A stretch of DNA of 38,183 nucleotides. Origin: Lacrimispora amygdalina. Its GTDB lineage: Bacteria; Bacillota; Clostridia; Lachnospirales; Lachnospiraceae. This document shows, one piece after another, positions 32,576 through 38,183 of the stretch. Location of the stretch: NCBI RefSeq assembly GCF_900205965.1, contig NZ_OAOF01000030.1, positions 1 to 38,183 of the forward strand. The letters are read 5' to 3'. Positions within the stretch are counted from its first letter, which is position 1. Each line of letters starts with the position of its first letter. Below the pieces are notes generated by a model, which saw only the letters and a program-made list of their open reading frames with translations, ran no database searches and had not been told where the DNA came from. Both the position numbers and the translations under genes were made by a program.

Positions 32576-33265
32576 CTATTCCCCTTTCTTAAGTGCCGGA
32601 TCTGCAACCCCGTTTTCAGCGAAGGCTTCTGCACGGTCAATACAGGTGCCGCATTTGCCGCAGGGCTCCTTCCCGCCCTCATAGCAGCTCCAGGTCAGTT
32701 CATACGGAACCCGAAGCTTGAGACCCAGCTTAACAACCTCCGCTTTCGTCCATAATACAAATGGAGCCTTCAGACTAAGCTGATTTCCGGTTCCGATGCA
32801 GATAGCCTGGTTCATTGCTTCCTGAAAGGAGTTACTGCAGTCCGGATAGGCATTCCCTGCTGCATCATCGCTGTGAGCTCCGTAATAGATCTCGCTGCAT
32901 CCTTTTGACAGCGCAATACTGGCTGCACAAGAGAGAAACAATCCGTTACGGAACGGAACATAAGTGGATACCGGTTTTCCCTCACTGCATTCAAGCTGCT
33001 TTGCATAGCTTTCCATGGGAATCTCCTGATGGGACCGGGTTAATAGGGAACAGTCACTGTAAGCAAATATTCTGCTTAAATCAAGACTCATAAATTCCAC
33101 ATCATAGTGGTCTGCGATTTTTTGGGCAGCCTGCAGCTCCTTCTCGTGCTTTTGTCCATAGGAAATGGAAAGTGTGCAGACATTCTTATTTCCATACTCT
33201 TCAATCGCCATTCCAAGGCAGGTGGCACTGTCTACCCCTCCGCTTAATAATACAAGTGCTTTCAT
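32576..33265 (-). CDS. queC: 7-cyano-7-deazaguanine synthase
   Basis: A 229-residue ATP-dependent enzyme making preQ0 from 7-carboxy-7-deazaguanine and ammonia. The PP-loop SGGVDS is at 8-13. Zinc ligands are C194, C202, C205 and C208 (CYEGGKEPCGKCGTC). YYGAHSDDAAGNAYPDC is also family-typical. AAGGGAG precedes the ATG. It lies 33 bases after folE and two bases before queF in the operon. Confidence 0.95.
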   Translation of the reverse strand: MKALVLLSGGVDSATCLGMAIEEYGNKNVCTLSISYGQKHEKELQAAQKIADHYDVEFMSLDLSRIFAYSDCSLLTRSHQEIPMESYAKQLECSEGKPVSTYVPFRNGLFLSCAASIALSKGCSEIYYGAHSDDAAGNAYPDCSNSFQEAMNQAICIGTGNQLSLKAPFVLWTKAEVVKLGLKLRVPYELTWSCYEGGKEPCGKCGTCIDRAEAFAENGVADPALKKGE

Positions 33266-33298
33266 CTTTTTCTCCCTTTCTTCTATCTTATATGAAAT

Positions 33299-33865
33299 CT
33301 AAATACGCAAGTCCGGCTCCGACCGGAAACGGCCTCTTAATGTTACTGTTCTGGTCCTGGCGGCTGAACTTTTAATTCCTCTGGCCGTCATGCAGCTGTG
33401 GCTGCCCTCAACAATAACTTCTATATCCTCTGATCCGGTAACTTCTGCCATAATTTCTGCAATATCAGAGCCTATTCTCTCCTGAAGCTGAAGCCGCCTG
33501 GCTGCCATATCCGCTATCCTTGCGATTTTGCTCAGTCCGATCACTTTTCCATTTGGAATATAAGCCACAGCAACTTTCATATCATACATAAGCGCCATAT
33601 GATGTTCGCAGTAACTGAACACCTCCATATCCCTTACTACGACCATGTCCTCTCCCATGCCGGCTGTATCTATATCCTCTTCAAATGTTTTACCAAACAT
33701 AACAGCAATTTCATGGTTCGTATAGTTGATTCCTTCAAAAACTTCCCCGTACATTTTAGCAACCCGCGCCGGCGTATCCTTTAAACCTTCCCTGTCCGGA
33801 TCCTCTCCCAGCGCCTTTAATATGCCCCTCACATGAGTCTGAATTGCAGCTGTATCTATTGCCAC
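33299..33865 (-). CDS. folE: GTP cyclohydrolase I
   Basis: A 188-residue enzyme converting GTP to dihydroneopterin triphosphate, the first step of both folate and queuosine synthesis. Zinc ligands are C86 and H89 (YCEHH) and C158 (SHSCMTARG). GLSKIARIADMAARRLQLQE and EDPDREGLKDTPARVAKMY are family hallmarks. The start is a GTG at 33865, eight bases after GGAGG. It sits between queE and queC, so here it mainly feeds the queuosine pathway. Whether it is the only folE in the genome cannot be seen. Confidence 0.95.
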   Translation of the reverse strand: MAIDTAAIQTHVRGILKALGEDPDREGLKDTPARVAKMYGEVFEGINYTNHEIAVMFGKTFEEDIDTAGMGEDMVVVRDMEVFSYCEHHMALMYDMKVAVAYIPNGKVIGLSKIARIADMAARRLQLQERIGSDIAEIMAEVTGSEDIEVIVEGSHSCMTARGIKSSAARTRTVTLRGRFRSEPDLRI

Positions 33866-33885
33866 AGCACGTTCCTCCTTTCCGG

Positions 33886-34554
33886 CTATACGCCCACTGC
33901 ATCAGGTCCCCAGATGATCTTATGCATCTGAAGCTGAAGAGTCACATCATTTAACTGGTTCTCCTTCATAAATTCCACGGTATCACTCAGTGAAAGTTTG
34001 CCAAATACCGTACTGAAATAGATATGGCACCGGCCGGAAAGTTCATAACTGTCTATGATTTCCACTGCCCGCTCCAGATCCATTCTGCTCCCGGCAACAA
34101 ATTTAACCGTATCCTTCTGCTTTAAACAATGGAAATTAGACAACAGCATGGAGGGTTCCATACCACTGCCAGGAAGCTTATAATCCATGGTAAATGAAAG
34201 TGCATCTGTTTCACGCTGATAATCGGAAAGATCAACACTTCCGTTTGTTTCAACCTCCACCCGAAGTTCCTCATCCAATAAAAGAAGTGAAAGCAGATCT
34301 TTCATGCCATCTTGAATAAGCGGCTCACCCCCGGTGAGCGTAACATTTTTGATACCCGTTTCTTTTATATATTCATAAATATTAAGTTCACTCATGGTTC
34401 TCCCATGTCTCAGGGCATCTTTCGCCCAGGCAGTATCACAGTAGGAGCAGGAAAGGTTGCAGCCATAAAAACGGATAAATACTGCCAGCTGGCCTGCATA
34501 TACTCCCTCCCCGTTAATGCTTACAAATGTTTCTGCCACATTATATTCTGCCAT
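33886..34554 (-). CDS. queE: 7-carboxy-7-deazaguanine synthase (radical SAM)
   Basis: A 222-residue radical SAM enzyme turning 6-carboxytetrahydropterin into 7-carboxy-7-deazaguanine. The cluster ligands are C32, C36 and C39 (CNLSCSYC). INGEGVYAG precedes them and TLTGGEPL follows. The ATG at 34554 has GGGGAGG seven bases upstream, so the longer frame to 34596 is not used. Its first 14 bases overlap the end of queD, suggesting translational coupling. Confidence 0.95.
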   Translation of the reverse strand: MAEYNVAETFVSINGEGVYAGQLAVFIRFYGCNLSCSYCDTAWAKDALRHGRTMSELNIYEYIKETGIKNVTLTGGEPLIQDGMKDLLSLLLLDEELRVEVETNGSVDLSDYQRETDALSFTMDYKLPGSGMEPSMLLSNFHCLKQKDTVKFVAGSRMDLERAVEIIDSYELSGRCHIYFSTVFGKLSLSDTVEFMKENQLNDVTLQLQMHKIIWGPDAVGV

Positions 34555-34978
34555 GACTGTCCTCCCCGTAAGAAGCGCAGTTTGCAGGAGTCTCATAAAC
34601 TCTGGCAGATTTTACCTGATACCCCTTCTCACTCATTTTTTCATAAAAGTATCTGGAAAATTCTTCTGCTGTGGGGCGGAAATCCACTTCAATCACTGAA
34701 AATTCCTCGTCCCACAGGGCATGCAGTGTATTGGGGTTTAGCGAATTTTTTTCCATAATTAAGGAATGGTCTAAATAATCTGTTTCTTCTTTTAGATCCT
34801 CTTTGAGTCTGGAGAAATCAACGATCATGCCCTGCGTCTGCCCTTCTTTTTGAAGTGACGGGCTTTGAATTTCTATCACCACTCTCCACCTGTGACCATG
34901 GATATTTTTGCATTTTCCTTCATAGCCCTTTAAAAAATGGGCGGAATCAAAGCTCTGTTCTGTTTCTAGGTAATACAT
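34541..34978 (-). CDS. queD: 6-carboxy-5,6,7,8-tetrahydropterin synthase
   Basis: A 145-residue PTPS-family enzyme. The zinc His residues are H14 (SFDSAHFL), H27 and H29 (NIHGHRW); the catalytic Cys is C23 (GKCKNIHGH). IVDFSRLKEDL, LDHSLIM and NPTAEEF-like RPTAEEFSRYFY are typical of QueD and distinguish it from the eukaryotic PTPS. An AAAGGAC-type site precedes the ATG. It is the first gene of the que operon and lies downstream of a preQ1-I-like riboswitch and tandem terminators. Confidence 0.95.
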   Translation of the reverse strand: MYYLETEQSFDSAHFLKGYEGKCKNIHGHRWRVVIEIQSPSLQKEGQTQGMIVDFSRLKEDLKEETDYLDHSLIMEKNSLNPNTLHALWDEEFSVIEVDFRPTAEEFSRYFYEKMSEKGYQVKSARVYETPANCASYGEDSHGRI

Positions 34979-35035
34979 GGGTCCTTTTGTCCTTTCGAAT
35001 ATCGAGGCAGGATTTTATATTTGCCGGATTATCGC

Positions 35036-35066
35036 AAAAAAGCAGGCATAAGACTATGCCTGCTTT
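35036..35066 (-). terminator. second (proximal) terminator in the que leader
   Basis: On the minus strand AAGCAGGCATA pairs perfectly with TATGCCTGCTT around a 4-base loop, followed by TTTTTT. It lies about 58 bases upstream of queD, inside the leader, so it must be bypassed for expression. Confidence 0.8.
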
Positions 35067-35079
35067 CTCTATCTGCACG

Positions 35080-35110
35080 AAAAAAAAGTTATAAAACTCT
35101 GATAACTTTT
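35080..35110 (-). terminator. first (distal) terminator in the que leader
   Basis: On the minus strand AAAAGTTAT pairs perfectly with ATAACTTTT around a 9-base loop, merging into a run of eight Ts. It follows the aptamer tail by about 20 bases and is the natural expression platform of the riboswitch. Confidence 0.75.
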
Positions 35111-35130
35111 CATTCCAACAATATTAAAAT

Positions 35131-35178
35131 CAGCCCTAGTTTTGTTTATAGACAGGATGGTACTAATGAACTGTCTTA
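35131..35178 (-). ncRNA. preQ1-I-like riboswitch aptamer
   Basis: Read on the minus strand: stem P1 AGACAG (35176-35171), a loop starting TTC and containing TAGT, the closing strand CTGTCT (35155-35150), then the A-rich tail ATAAACAAAACTAGGG. The tail ACTA can pair with the loop TAGT to form the pseudoknot. This stem, TTC loop, A-rich tail and CUA pairing is the preQ1-I plan. The loop is longer (15 bases) than in the classic B. subtilis aptamer. Its place, directly after a promoter and before a terminator and the whole preQ1 operon, supports the call. Binding of preQ1 would be expected to end transcription. Confidence 0.75.
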
Positions 35179-35190
35179 TATGCGGTTAAA

Positions 35191-35219
35191 AGTATAACAC
35201 TGTTTTTCCCATGCGTCAA
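35191..35219 (-). promoter_or_regulatory. que operon promoter
   Basis: On the minus strand TTGACG (35219-35214), exactly 17 bases, then TATACT (35196-35191). The start near 35184 would put the riboswitch at the very 5' end of the transcript. Confidence 0.75.
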
Positions 35220-35323
35220 GGCAAGGAGCATTTGAAAGGACTTTGGGCAAACTGTCTGTGCTGACATGGGACCAGCCAGAAATTTTAGGTATGAGACATA
35301 AAAAATCGTGTCTACGGAATAGG

Positions 35324-35563
35324 TATGCTCAAAAAATTGGGCATAAAATATTTTTTCCGTGTCCACTCTATTGGGTACATTATAATACATTATAATCCTT
35401 GTTAGGGGCATAGCAGTGGTCGGCTGTTTAATTATGCCCCGCATTTATGAGTTTGCGGGGCATAGATGATTTTTTTCCCTACAATAGTCCCATTTCATCA
35501 ATTTTATGTCCCCCGTCTATACTATTTGGGGCATAGAAGCAGATAGATCTTTGCCTATGCCCC
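35324..35563. repeat. cluster of alternating TATGCCCC / GGGGCATA motifs
   Basis: The 8-base motif occurs as GGGGCATA at 35405-35412, 35457-35464 and 35528-35535, and as TATGCCCC at 35433-35440 and 35556-35563. Near copies are TATGCTC/GGGCATA at 35324-35345 and TATGTCCCC at 35505-35513. Neighbouring copies form perfect hairpins of 10 bp (ATGCCCCGCA with TGCGGGGCAT; TGGGGCATAG with CTATGCCCCA), and most copies have two possible partners. T-runs follow several of them on the plus strand (35350-35356, 35470-35477). The whole 35220-35700 stretch has no credible gene. Confidence 0.7.
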
Positions 35564-35626
35564 ATAAGGATACTCAAAACCCAAACACGTTACCTGTTAA
35601 CGGATTGCCTGAGGAAAGCAAAATAC

Positions 35627-35697
35627 AGGAAGAGGATCATACCGGCCCTTCTGTCTGCCTCAATCTGCACACATTCAGCCGTAATACTCCTCTTCCT
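35627..35697 (-). terminator. long-loop inverted repeat after the GH4 gene
   Basis: AGGAAGAGGA (35627-35636) and TCCTCTTCCT (35688-35697) are perfect inverted partners around a 51-base loop, and GCCGG/ACCGG pairs lie nearby. On the minus strand it follows the GH4 stop at 35710 and is followed by GTATTTTGCTTT. It could be a terminator or an mRNA-stabilising structure. Confidence 0.4.
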
Positions 35698-35709
35698 ATA
35701 CCGGCGGGT

Positions 35710-37086
35710 TTATTTACTCTCTGCTTCCAGCTGCGCAATCTTCTCCCGGAACTGGGGAAGATGCTTTTTATGGGCCACTAAAAGCTCATCAAGAATCGTC
35801 CCTGCGATCTTACCGCTTGGCACCAGTGGATTTAATGTAAATGCCTGGAGGGCAGTTCCATAATCACCGGTAACAGCTGCCTTTATGGTAGTCAGTTCCA
35901 TATCCTTCATCAGCTGCAGTAAACCTCTGGTAGAGGAATCAAAGCCGCCCCAGGAGATGGGAACAGGACCTCCTGCCGTAATCATACTGCTGACCTCAAC
36001 CACCACATCATCCGGCAGATCAGAGATGGCACCATTATTTCTGGTGCTCACTACCATGGTTGTCTTCTTGTCGTTATAAATGGACGCAATCAGCTCACAG
36101 GCCGCATCGGAATAGAATGCACCGCCGCGCTGTTCAAGCTGAACCGGTTTTACCTTTAAATCCGGATCCTTATAAAGCTCAAAAAGCTCTGCTTCGGTCT
36201 TCTTTACAAGCTCTGCCCTGGTTTGCCCTTTTGCATATGCCTCCAGTTCTTCCTTCAGCATGTCATCCGTAATGTAGTAGTACCGGTGATACATGCAGGG
36301 AATAATTCCCAGATTCCTGATCTGATCTTCTAAAAAAGCGATATTGGGAATGTTTTGTACACCGGAGCTTTTCAGACCCTGCATGGCATTCTTAAGACCA
36401 TCCGGCTTTGTGTATACGGCCTCAAGAACCTCTCCGGTTTTTTCAACCCCCTCATGATTCCAGACTCTGTGCCAGTGAAAATGATTTAAACCGCCGAACC
36501 GGAAAAACAAATCCTCTTCTTTTTCCTTTAATGCACCTGCTGCAATCTTTCTGCACATGATAGGAACATTGCACAGGCCCACCACCTTATTCCATTTACC
36601 GTAACGCATTACCGCTTCCGTTACCATACCTGACGGGTTTGTGAAGTTTACAAGCCAGGCATCCGGACAAAGTTCCTTCATATCTTCCACAATTTCCAGA
36701 ATAACCGGGACTGTACGGAACGCCTTAAACATACCGCCTGCACCGTTAGTCTCCTGACCGATCACACCATGTGATAAAGGAATCCGTTCATCCTTTATCC
36801 TTGCATCCAAAAGCCCCACCCGAAACTGAGTGGAAACAAAATCTGCATCTTTTAATGCCTCTCTCCGGTCCAGTGTTAAATGAACTTTCCAGTCAAGTCC
36901 TGCTGCTTTCACCATCCGCTTTGCAAGGTTACCGACAATTTCCAGCTTTTCTCTTCCTTCTTCAATATCCACCAGCCAGATCTCACCGATAGGCAGCTGA
37001 TCCTTCCGCTTAATAAATCCCTCTATTAATTCGGGGGTATAACTGGACCCGCCACCAATGGTTACTATTTTAATTTTCCCTTTCAT
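35710..37086 (-). CDS. GH4 6-phospho-beta-glucosidase
   Basis: A 458-residue NAD- and metal-dependent glycosidase. The N-terminal Rossmann loop is IGGGSSYTPELIEG. DADFVSTQFRVGLLDARIKDERIPLSHGVIGQETNGAGG is the GH4 core; NFTNPSGMVTEA, GLCNVPI (metal Cys) and NHFHWH (metal His) complete the active site. The 6-phospho-beta-glucosidase branch (LicH/CelF/ChbF-like) is favoured over alpha-galactosidase or phospho-alpha-glucosidase by these motifs, with moderate certainty. GGAGGT precedes the ATG at 37086, so the longer frame to 37173 is rejected. It lies downstream of an RpiR-type regulator, separated by a terminator and a TGGTA-TTTG-TACCA palindrome, and so probably has its own regulated promoter. 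Confidence 0.9.
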   Translation of the reverse strand: MKGKIKIVTIGGGSSYTPELIEGFIKRKDQLPIGEIWLVDIEEGREKLEIVGNLAKRMVKAAGLDWKVHLTLDRREALKDADFVSTQFRVGLLDARIKDERIPLSHGVIGQETNGAGGMFKAFRTVPVILEIVEDMKELCPDAWLVNFTNPSGMVTEAVMRYGKWNKVVGLCNVPIMCRKIAAGALKEKEEDLFFRFGGLNHFHWHRVWNHEGVEKTGEVLEAVYTKPDGLKNAMQGLKSSGVQNIPNIAFLEDQIRNLGIIPCMYHRYYYITDDMLKEELEAYAKGQTRAELVKKTEAELFELYKDPDLKVKPVQLEQRGGAFYSDAACELIASIYNDKKTTMVVSTRNNGAISDLPDDVVVEVSSMITAGGPVPISWGGFDSSTRGLLQLMKDMELTTIKAAVTGDYGTALQAFTLNPLVPSGKIAGTILDELLVAHKKHLPQFREKIAQLEAESK

Positions 37087-37181
37087 CTTACTTACCTCCA
37101 GGTATTTGATAGAAAAAGCATACTCCAAAAATCTCTGAAAGGGAACTGATCTGCCCTCTTTGGGCACAAGCACTGATGTTT

Positions 37182-37195
37182 TGGTATTTGTACCA
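37182..37195. promoter_or_regulatory. candidate RpiR operator upstream of the GH4 gene
   Basis: TGGTA-TTTG-TACCA is a palindrome with perfect 5-base arms, about 100 bases upstream of the GH4 ATG and directly beyond the rpiR terminator's T-run. Confidence 0.4.
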
Positions 37196-37225
37196 TAAAA
37201 AAAACAGGGTGTTTTATCCCTGTTT
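37194..37225 (-). terminator. terminator overlapping the end of the rpiR gene
   Basis: On the minus strand AAACAGGG pairs perfectly with CCCTGTTT around ATAAAACA, and eight Ts follow. The loop contains the rpiR stop codon (37214-37216), so the gene and terminator overlap. Confidence 0.8.
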
Positions 37226-37960
37226 CTTTTCCATGGTCAGCCTGGCCAAGGCTTCCACAATATAAACTGCCGGAATCTGAGAAGTGATATCCACCTTCAT
37301 CTCATCTGTCTCTTTTCTCTCTTTTTGAATGTAGTAGGAAATGTTGTAATCTGAGATTCTCGCCAGTGTGCTGTTCCTGCTGTTTGTAATGGATACCAGT
37401 GTGCTGCTGCTTTCTTTCAGAATAGACGAATTTTCTATCAGAAGATTCGTCTCCCCCTCCACAGACAATACAATAATGATGCTTTCCTCTGGAAATTCCA
37501 GACTAATCGGAAACATAGGACCATTAATCCCTGTGGAAAAGATTCCGATATTGCAGAAATAGCGGCTTGCGTATTCAGCCATAATTCCCGAATTACCGGT
37601 ACCAATGAATATAATCTGCCGTTTGCCTGCAATTACTCCGGCGATCGTATCCAGCTGTTTTTGAAAAGACTCTGTATTGACCCTGTCAAAAAAATCCGTA
37701 ATAGAAGATACATCAAATCGTTTTTTTACAGAACCGTTCTTTCCCTTTTCTAACTTAAACCGCACCTTAAATTCTGAAAACCCGCTGCACATGGCTTTCC
37801 TGCAGAAGCGGGTGATGGTGGTGGTCGATACATGAGCTTCCTTTGCCACCTCCCGAATTGTCATATACGGTATCTTCTCACTGTTTTTTAATATAAAATT
37901 GTAAACCTCATAGTCCAGTTCCCCAAATTGTTCCATCACCTGACGGGTAAACAATGTCAT
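37214..37960 (-). CDS. RpiR/MurR-family regulator (HTH + SIS domains)
   Basis: A 248-residue sugar-phosphate-responsive regulator. Residues about 5-75 are the HTH_6 domain (MTIREVAKEAHVSTTTITRFCRKAMCSGFSEFK). Residues about 105-240 are a SIS domain that binds phosphosugars (RQIIFIGTGNSGIMAEYASRYFCNIGI; IIIVLSVEGETNLLIENSSILKE). The ATG at 37960 is preceded by AAGAGGTGG; the longer frame to 37990 is rejected. It lies immediately upstream of the GH4 6-phospho-beta-glucosidase gene, so a phosphorylated disaccharide or glucose 6-phosphate is a likely effector. Confidence 0.9.
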   Translation of the reverse strand: MTLFTRQVMEQFGELDYEVYNFILKNSEKIPYMTIREVAKEAHVSTTTITRFCRKAMCSGFSEFKVRFKLEKGKNGSVKKRFDVSSITDFFDRVNTESFQKQLDTIAGVIAGKRQIIFIGTGNSGIMAEYASRYFCNIGIFSTGINGPMFPISLEFPEESIIIVLSVEGETNLLIENSSILKESSSTLVSITNSRNSTLARISDYNISYYIQKERKETDEMKVDITSQIPAVYIVEALARLTMEKKQG

Positions 37961-38004
37961 TGCAAGCCACCTCTTAATAGTCCTTCCCATAGTTACTAAT
38001 AAGT

Positions 38005-38034
38005 ATTATAAGACACAGGTCCTTAATTCAGCAA
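38005..38034 (-). promoter_or_regulatory. rpiR promoter
   Basis: On the minus strand TTGCTG (38034-38029), an 18-base spacer and a perfect TATAAT (38010-38005), about 45 bases upstream of the ATG. Confidence 0.65.
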
Positions 38035-38071
38035 CCTGTTTTGTATTTTATCAATATTTCCGCGTAATCAT

Positions 38072-38183
38072 AACCACCGGCTTAGCCGGTGGTTTGCTCT
38101 GGCCCTATAAGGGCCTGTTACCGGCACTGGAGTCTAAAGACTCATTGAAAGGTTCGCCAGCCGCAACATCATTTACCTGCCAA
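38072..38183. mobile_element. probable IS200/IS605-type element end, cut by the window edge
   Basis: Three perfect hairpins follow each other: AACCACCGGC-TTA-GCCGGTGGTT (38072-38094), GGCCC-TATAA-GGGCC (38101-38115) and GAGTC-TAAA-GACTC (38130-38143). After them comes GGTTCGCCAGCCGCAACA. A GC-rich CCACCGG...CCGGTGG hairpin at the boundary is typical of subterminal structures of IS200/IS605 elements and their TnpB-associated RNAs. No transposase frame is present within the window, so the body would lie to the right. Recognition is from general pattern, not a search. Confidence 0.5.

Noticed and set aside
35163..35444. 93-residue open frame on the minus strand
   Set aside because: It covers the que promoter and riboswitch and part of the repeat cluster, has no good ribosome-binding site and shows no domain. 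The regulatory reading explains the sequence better.

Overview
The window looks like chromosomal DNA of an anaerobic, low-to-moderate-GC Gram-positive bacterium, most likely a Lachnospiraceae/Clostridium-cluster XIVa relative (Lacrimispora- or Enterocloster-like). That assignment is inference. It rests on strong AGGAGG ribosome-binding sites, consensus TTGACA/TATAAT promoters, single-cluster ferredoxin and hemerythrin/DUF438 genes, many GH/PTS sugar genes, and efflux adaptors anchored as Gram-positive lipoproteins. No sequence search was run. Most genes lie on the minus strand in short operons. There is no prophage, CRISPR array, tRNA or rRNA.

Layout. 0.2-3.2 kb: an HxlR regulator converges on a metal/redox operon made of an HMA + DsbD/TauE-like membrane + cupredoxin fusion, a 31-residue membrane microprotein and a DUF2318 lipoprotein. 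3.3-5.0 kb: a chorismate mutase-shikimate kinase fusion, then an HxlR regulator divergent from a flavin/PNPOx-fold protein with twin operators between them. 5.0-7.2 kb: a chemoreceptor gene, preceded by a 364-bp segment bounded by 24-bp inverted repeats that carries a consensus promoter pointing away from the receptor. This is a candidate phase-variable (invertible) promoter and the most striking signal in the window. 7.2-10 kb: a DUF438/hemerythrin/PAS protein, a ferredoxin and glycerol dehydrogenase.

10-12.4 kb: an orphan hypA with a multi-pass membrane protein, divergent from a FadR-type GntR regulator; both promoters carry TGGTT-N-A-N-CCA-type operators. 12.4-15.7 kb: a small membrane protein, a flavodoxin-PNPOx fusion and a membrane PAS-PAS-GGDEF diguanylate cyclase. 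15.7-20 kb: a beta-glucoside unit (secreted esterase broken by a frameshift, PTS EIIBC, GH1 6-phospho-beta-glucosidase). 20-29 kb: shikimate dehydrogenase, then a MarR - ABC - ABC - HlyD - HlyD lipoprotein - GH95 cluster in which the first ABC half-transporter is broken.

29-32 kb: a DUF3892 protein, a membrane lipase-like hydrolase and an ArAE-type membrane protein. 32-35.2 kb: the complete preQ1 operon queD-queE-folE-queC-queF, headed by a good promoter, a preQ1-I-like riboswitch and two tandem terminators. 35.2-35.7 kb: a non-coding stretch with at least six alternating copies of a TATGCCCC/GGGGCATA motif. 35.7-38 kb: an RpiR regulator and a GH4 6-phospho-beta-glucosidase. The last ~110 bases look like the structured end of an IS200/IS605-type element.

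Together the genes point to sugar (beta-glucoside) uptake, drug or metabolite efflux, redox and metal handling, aromatic amino acid synthesis and tRNA queuosine modification, controlled by many small local regulators.
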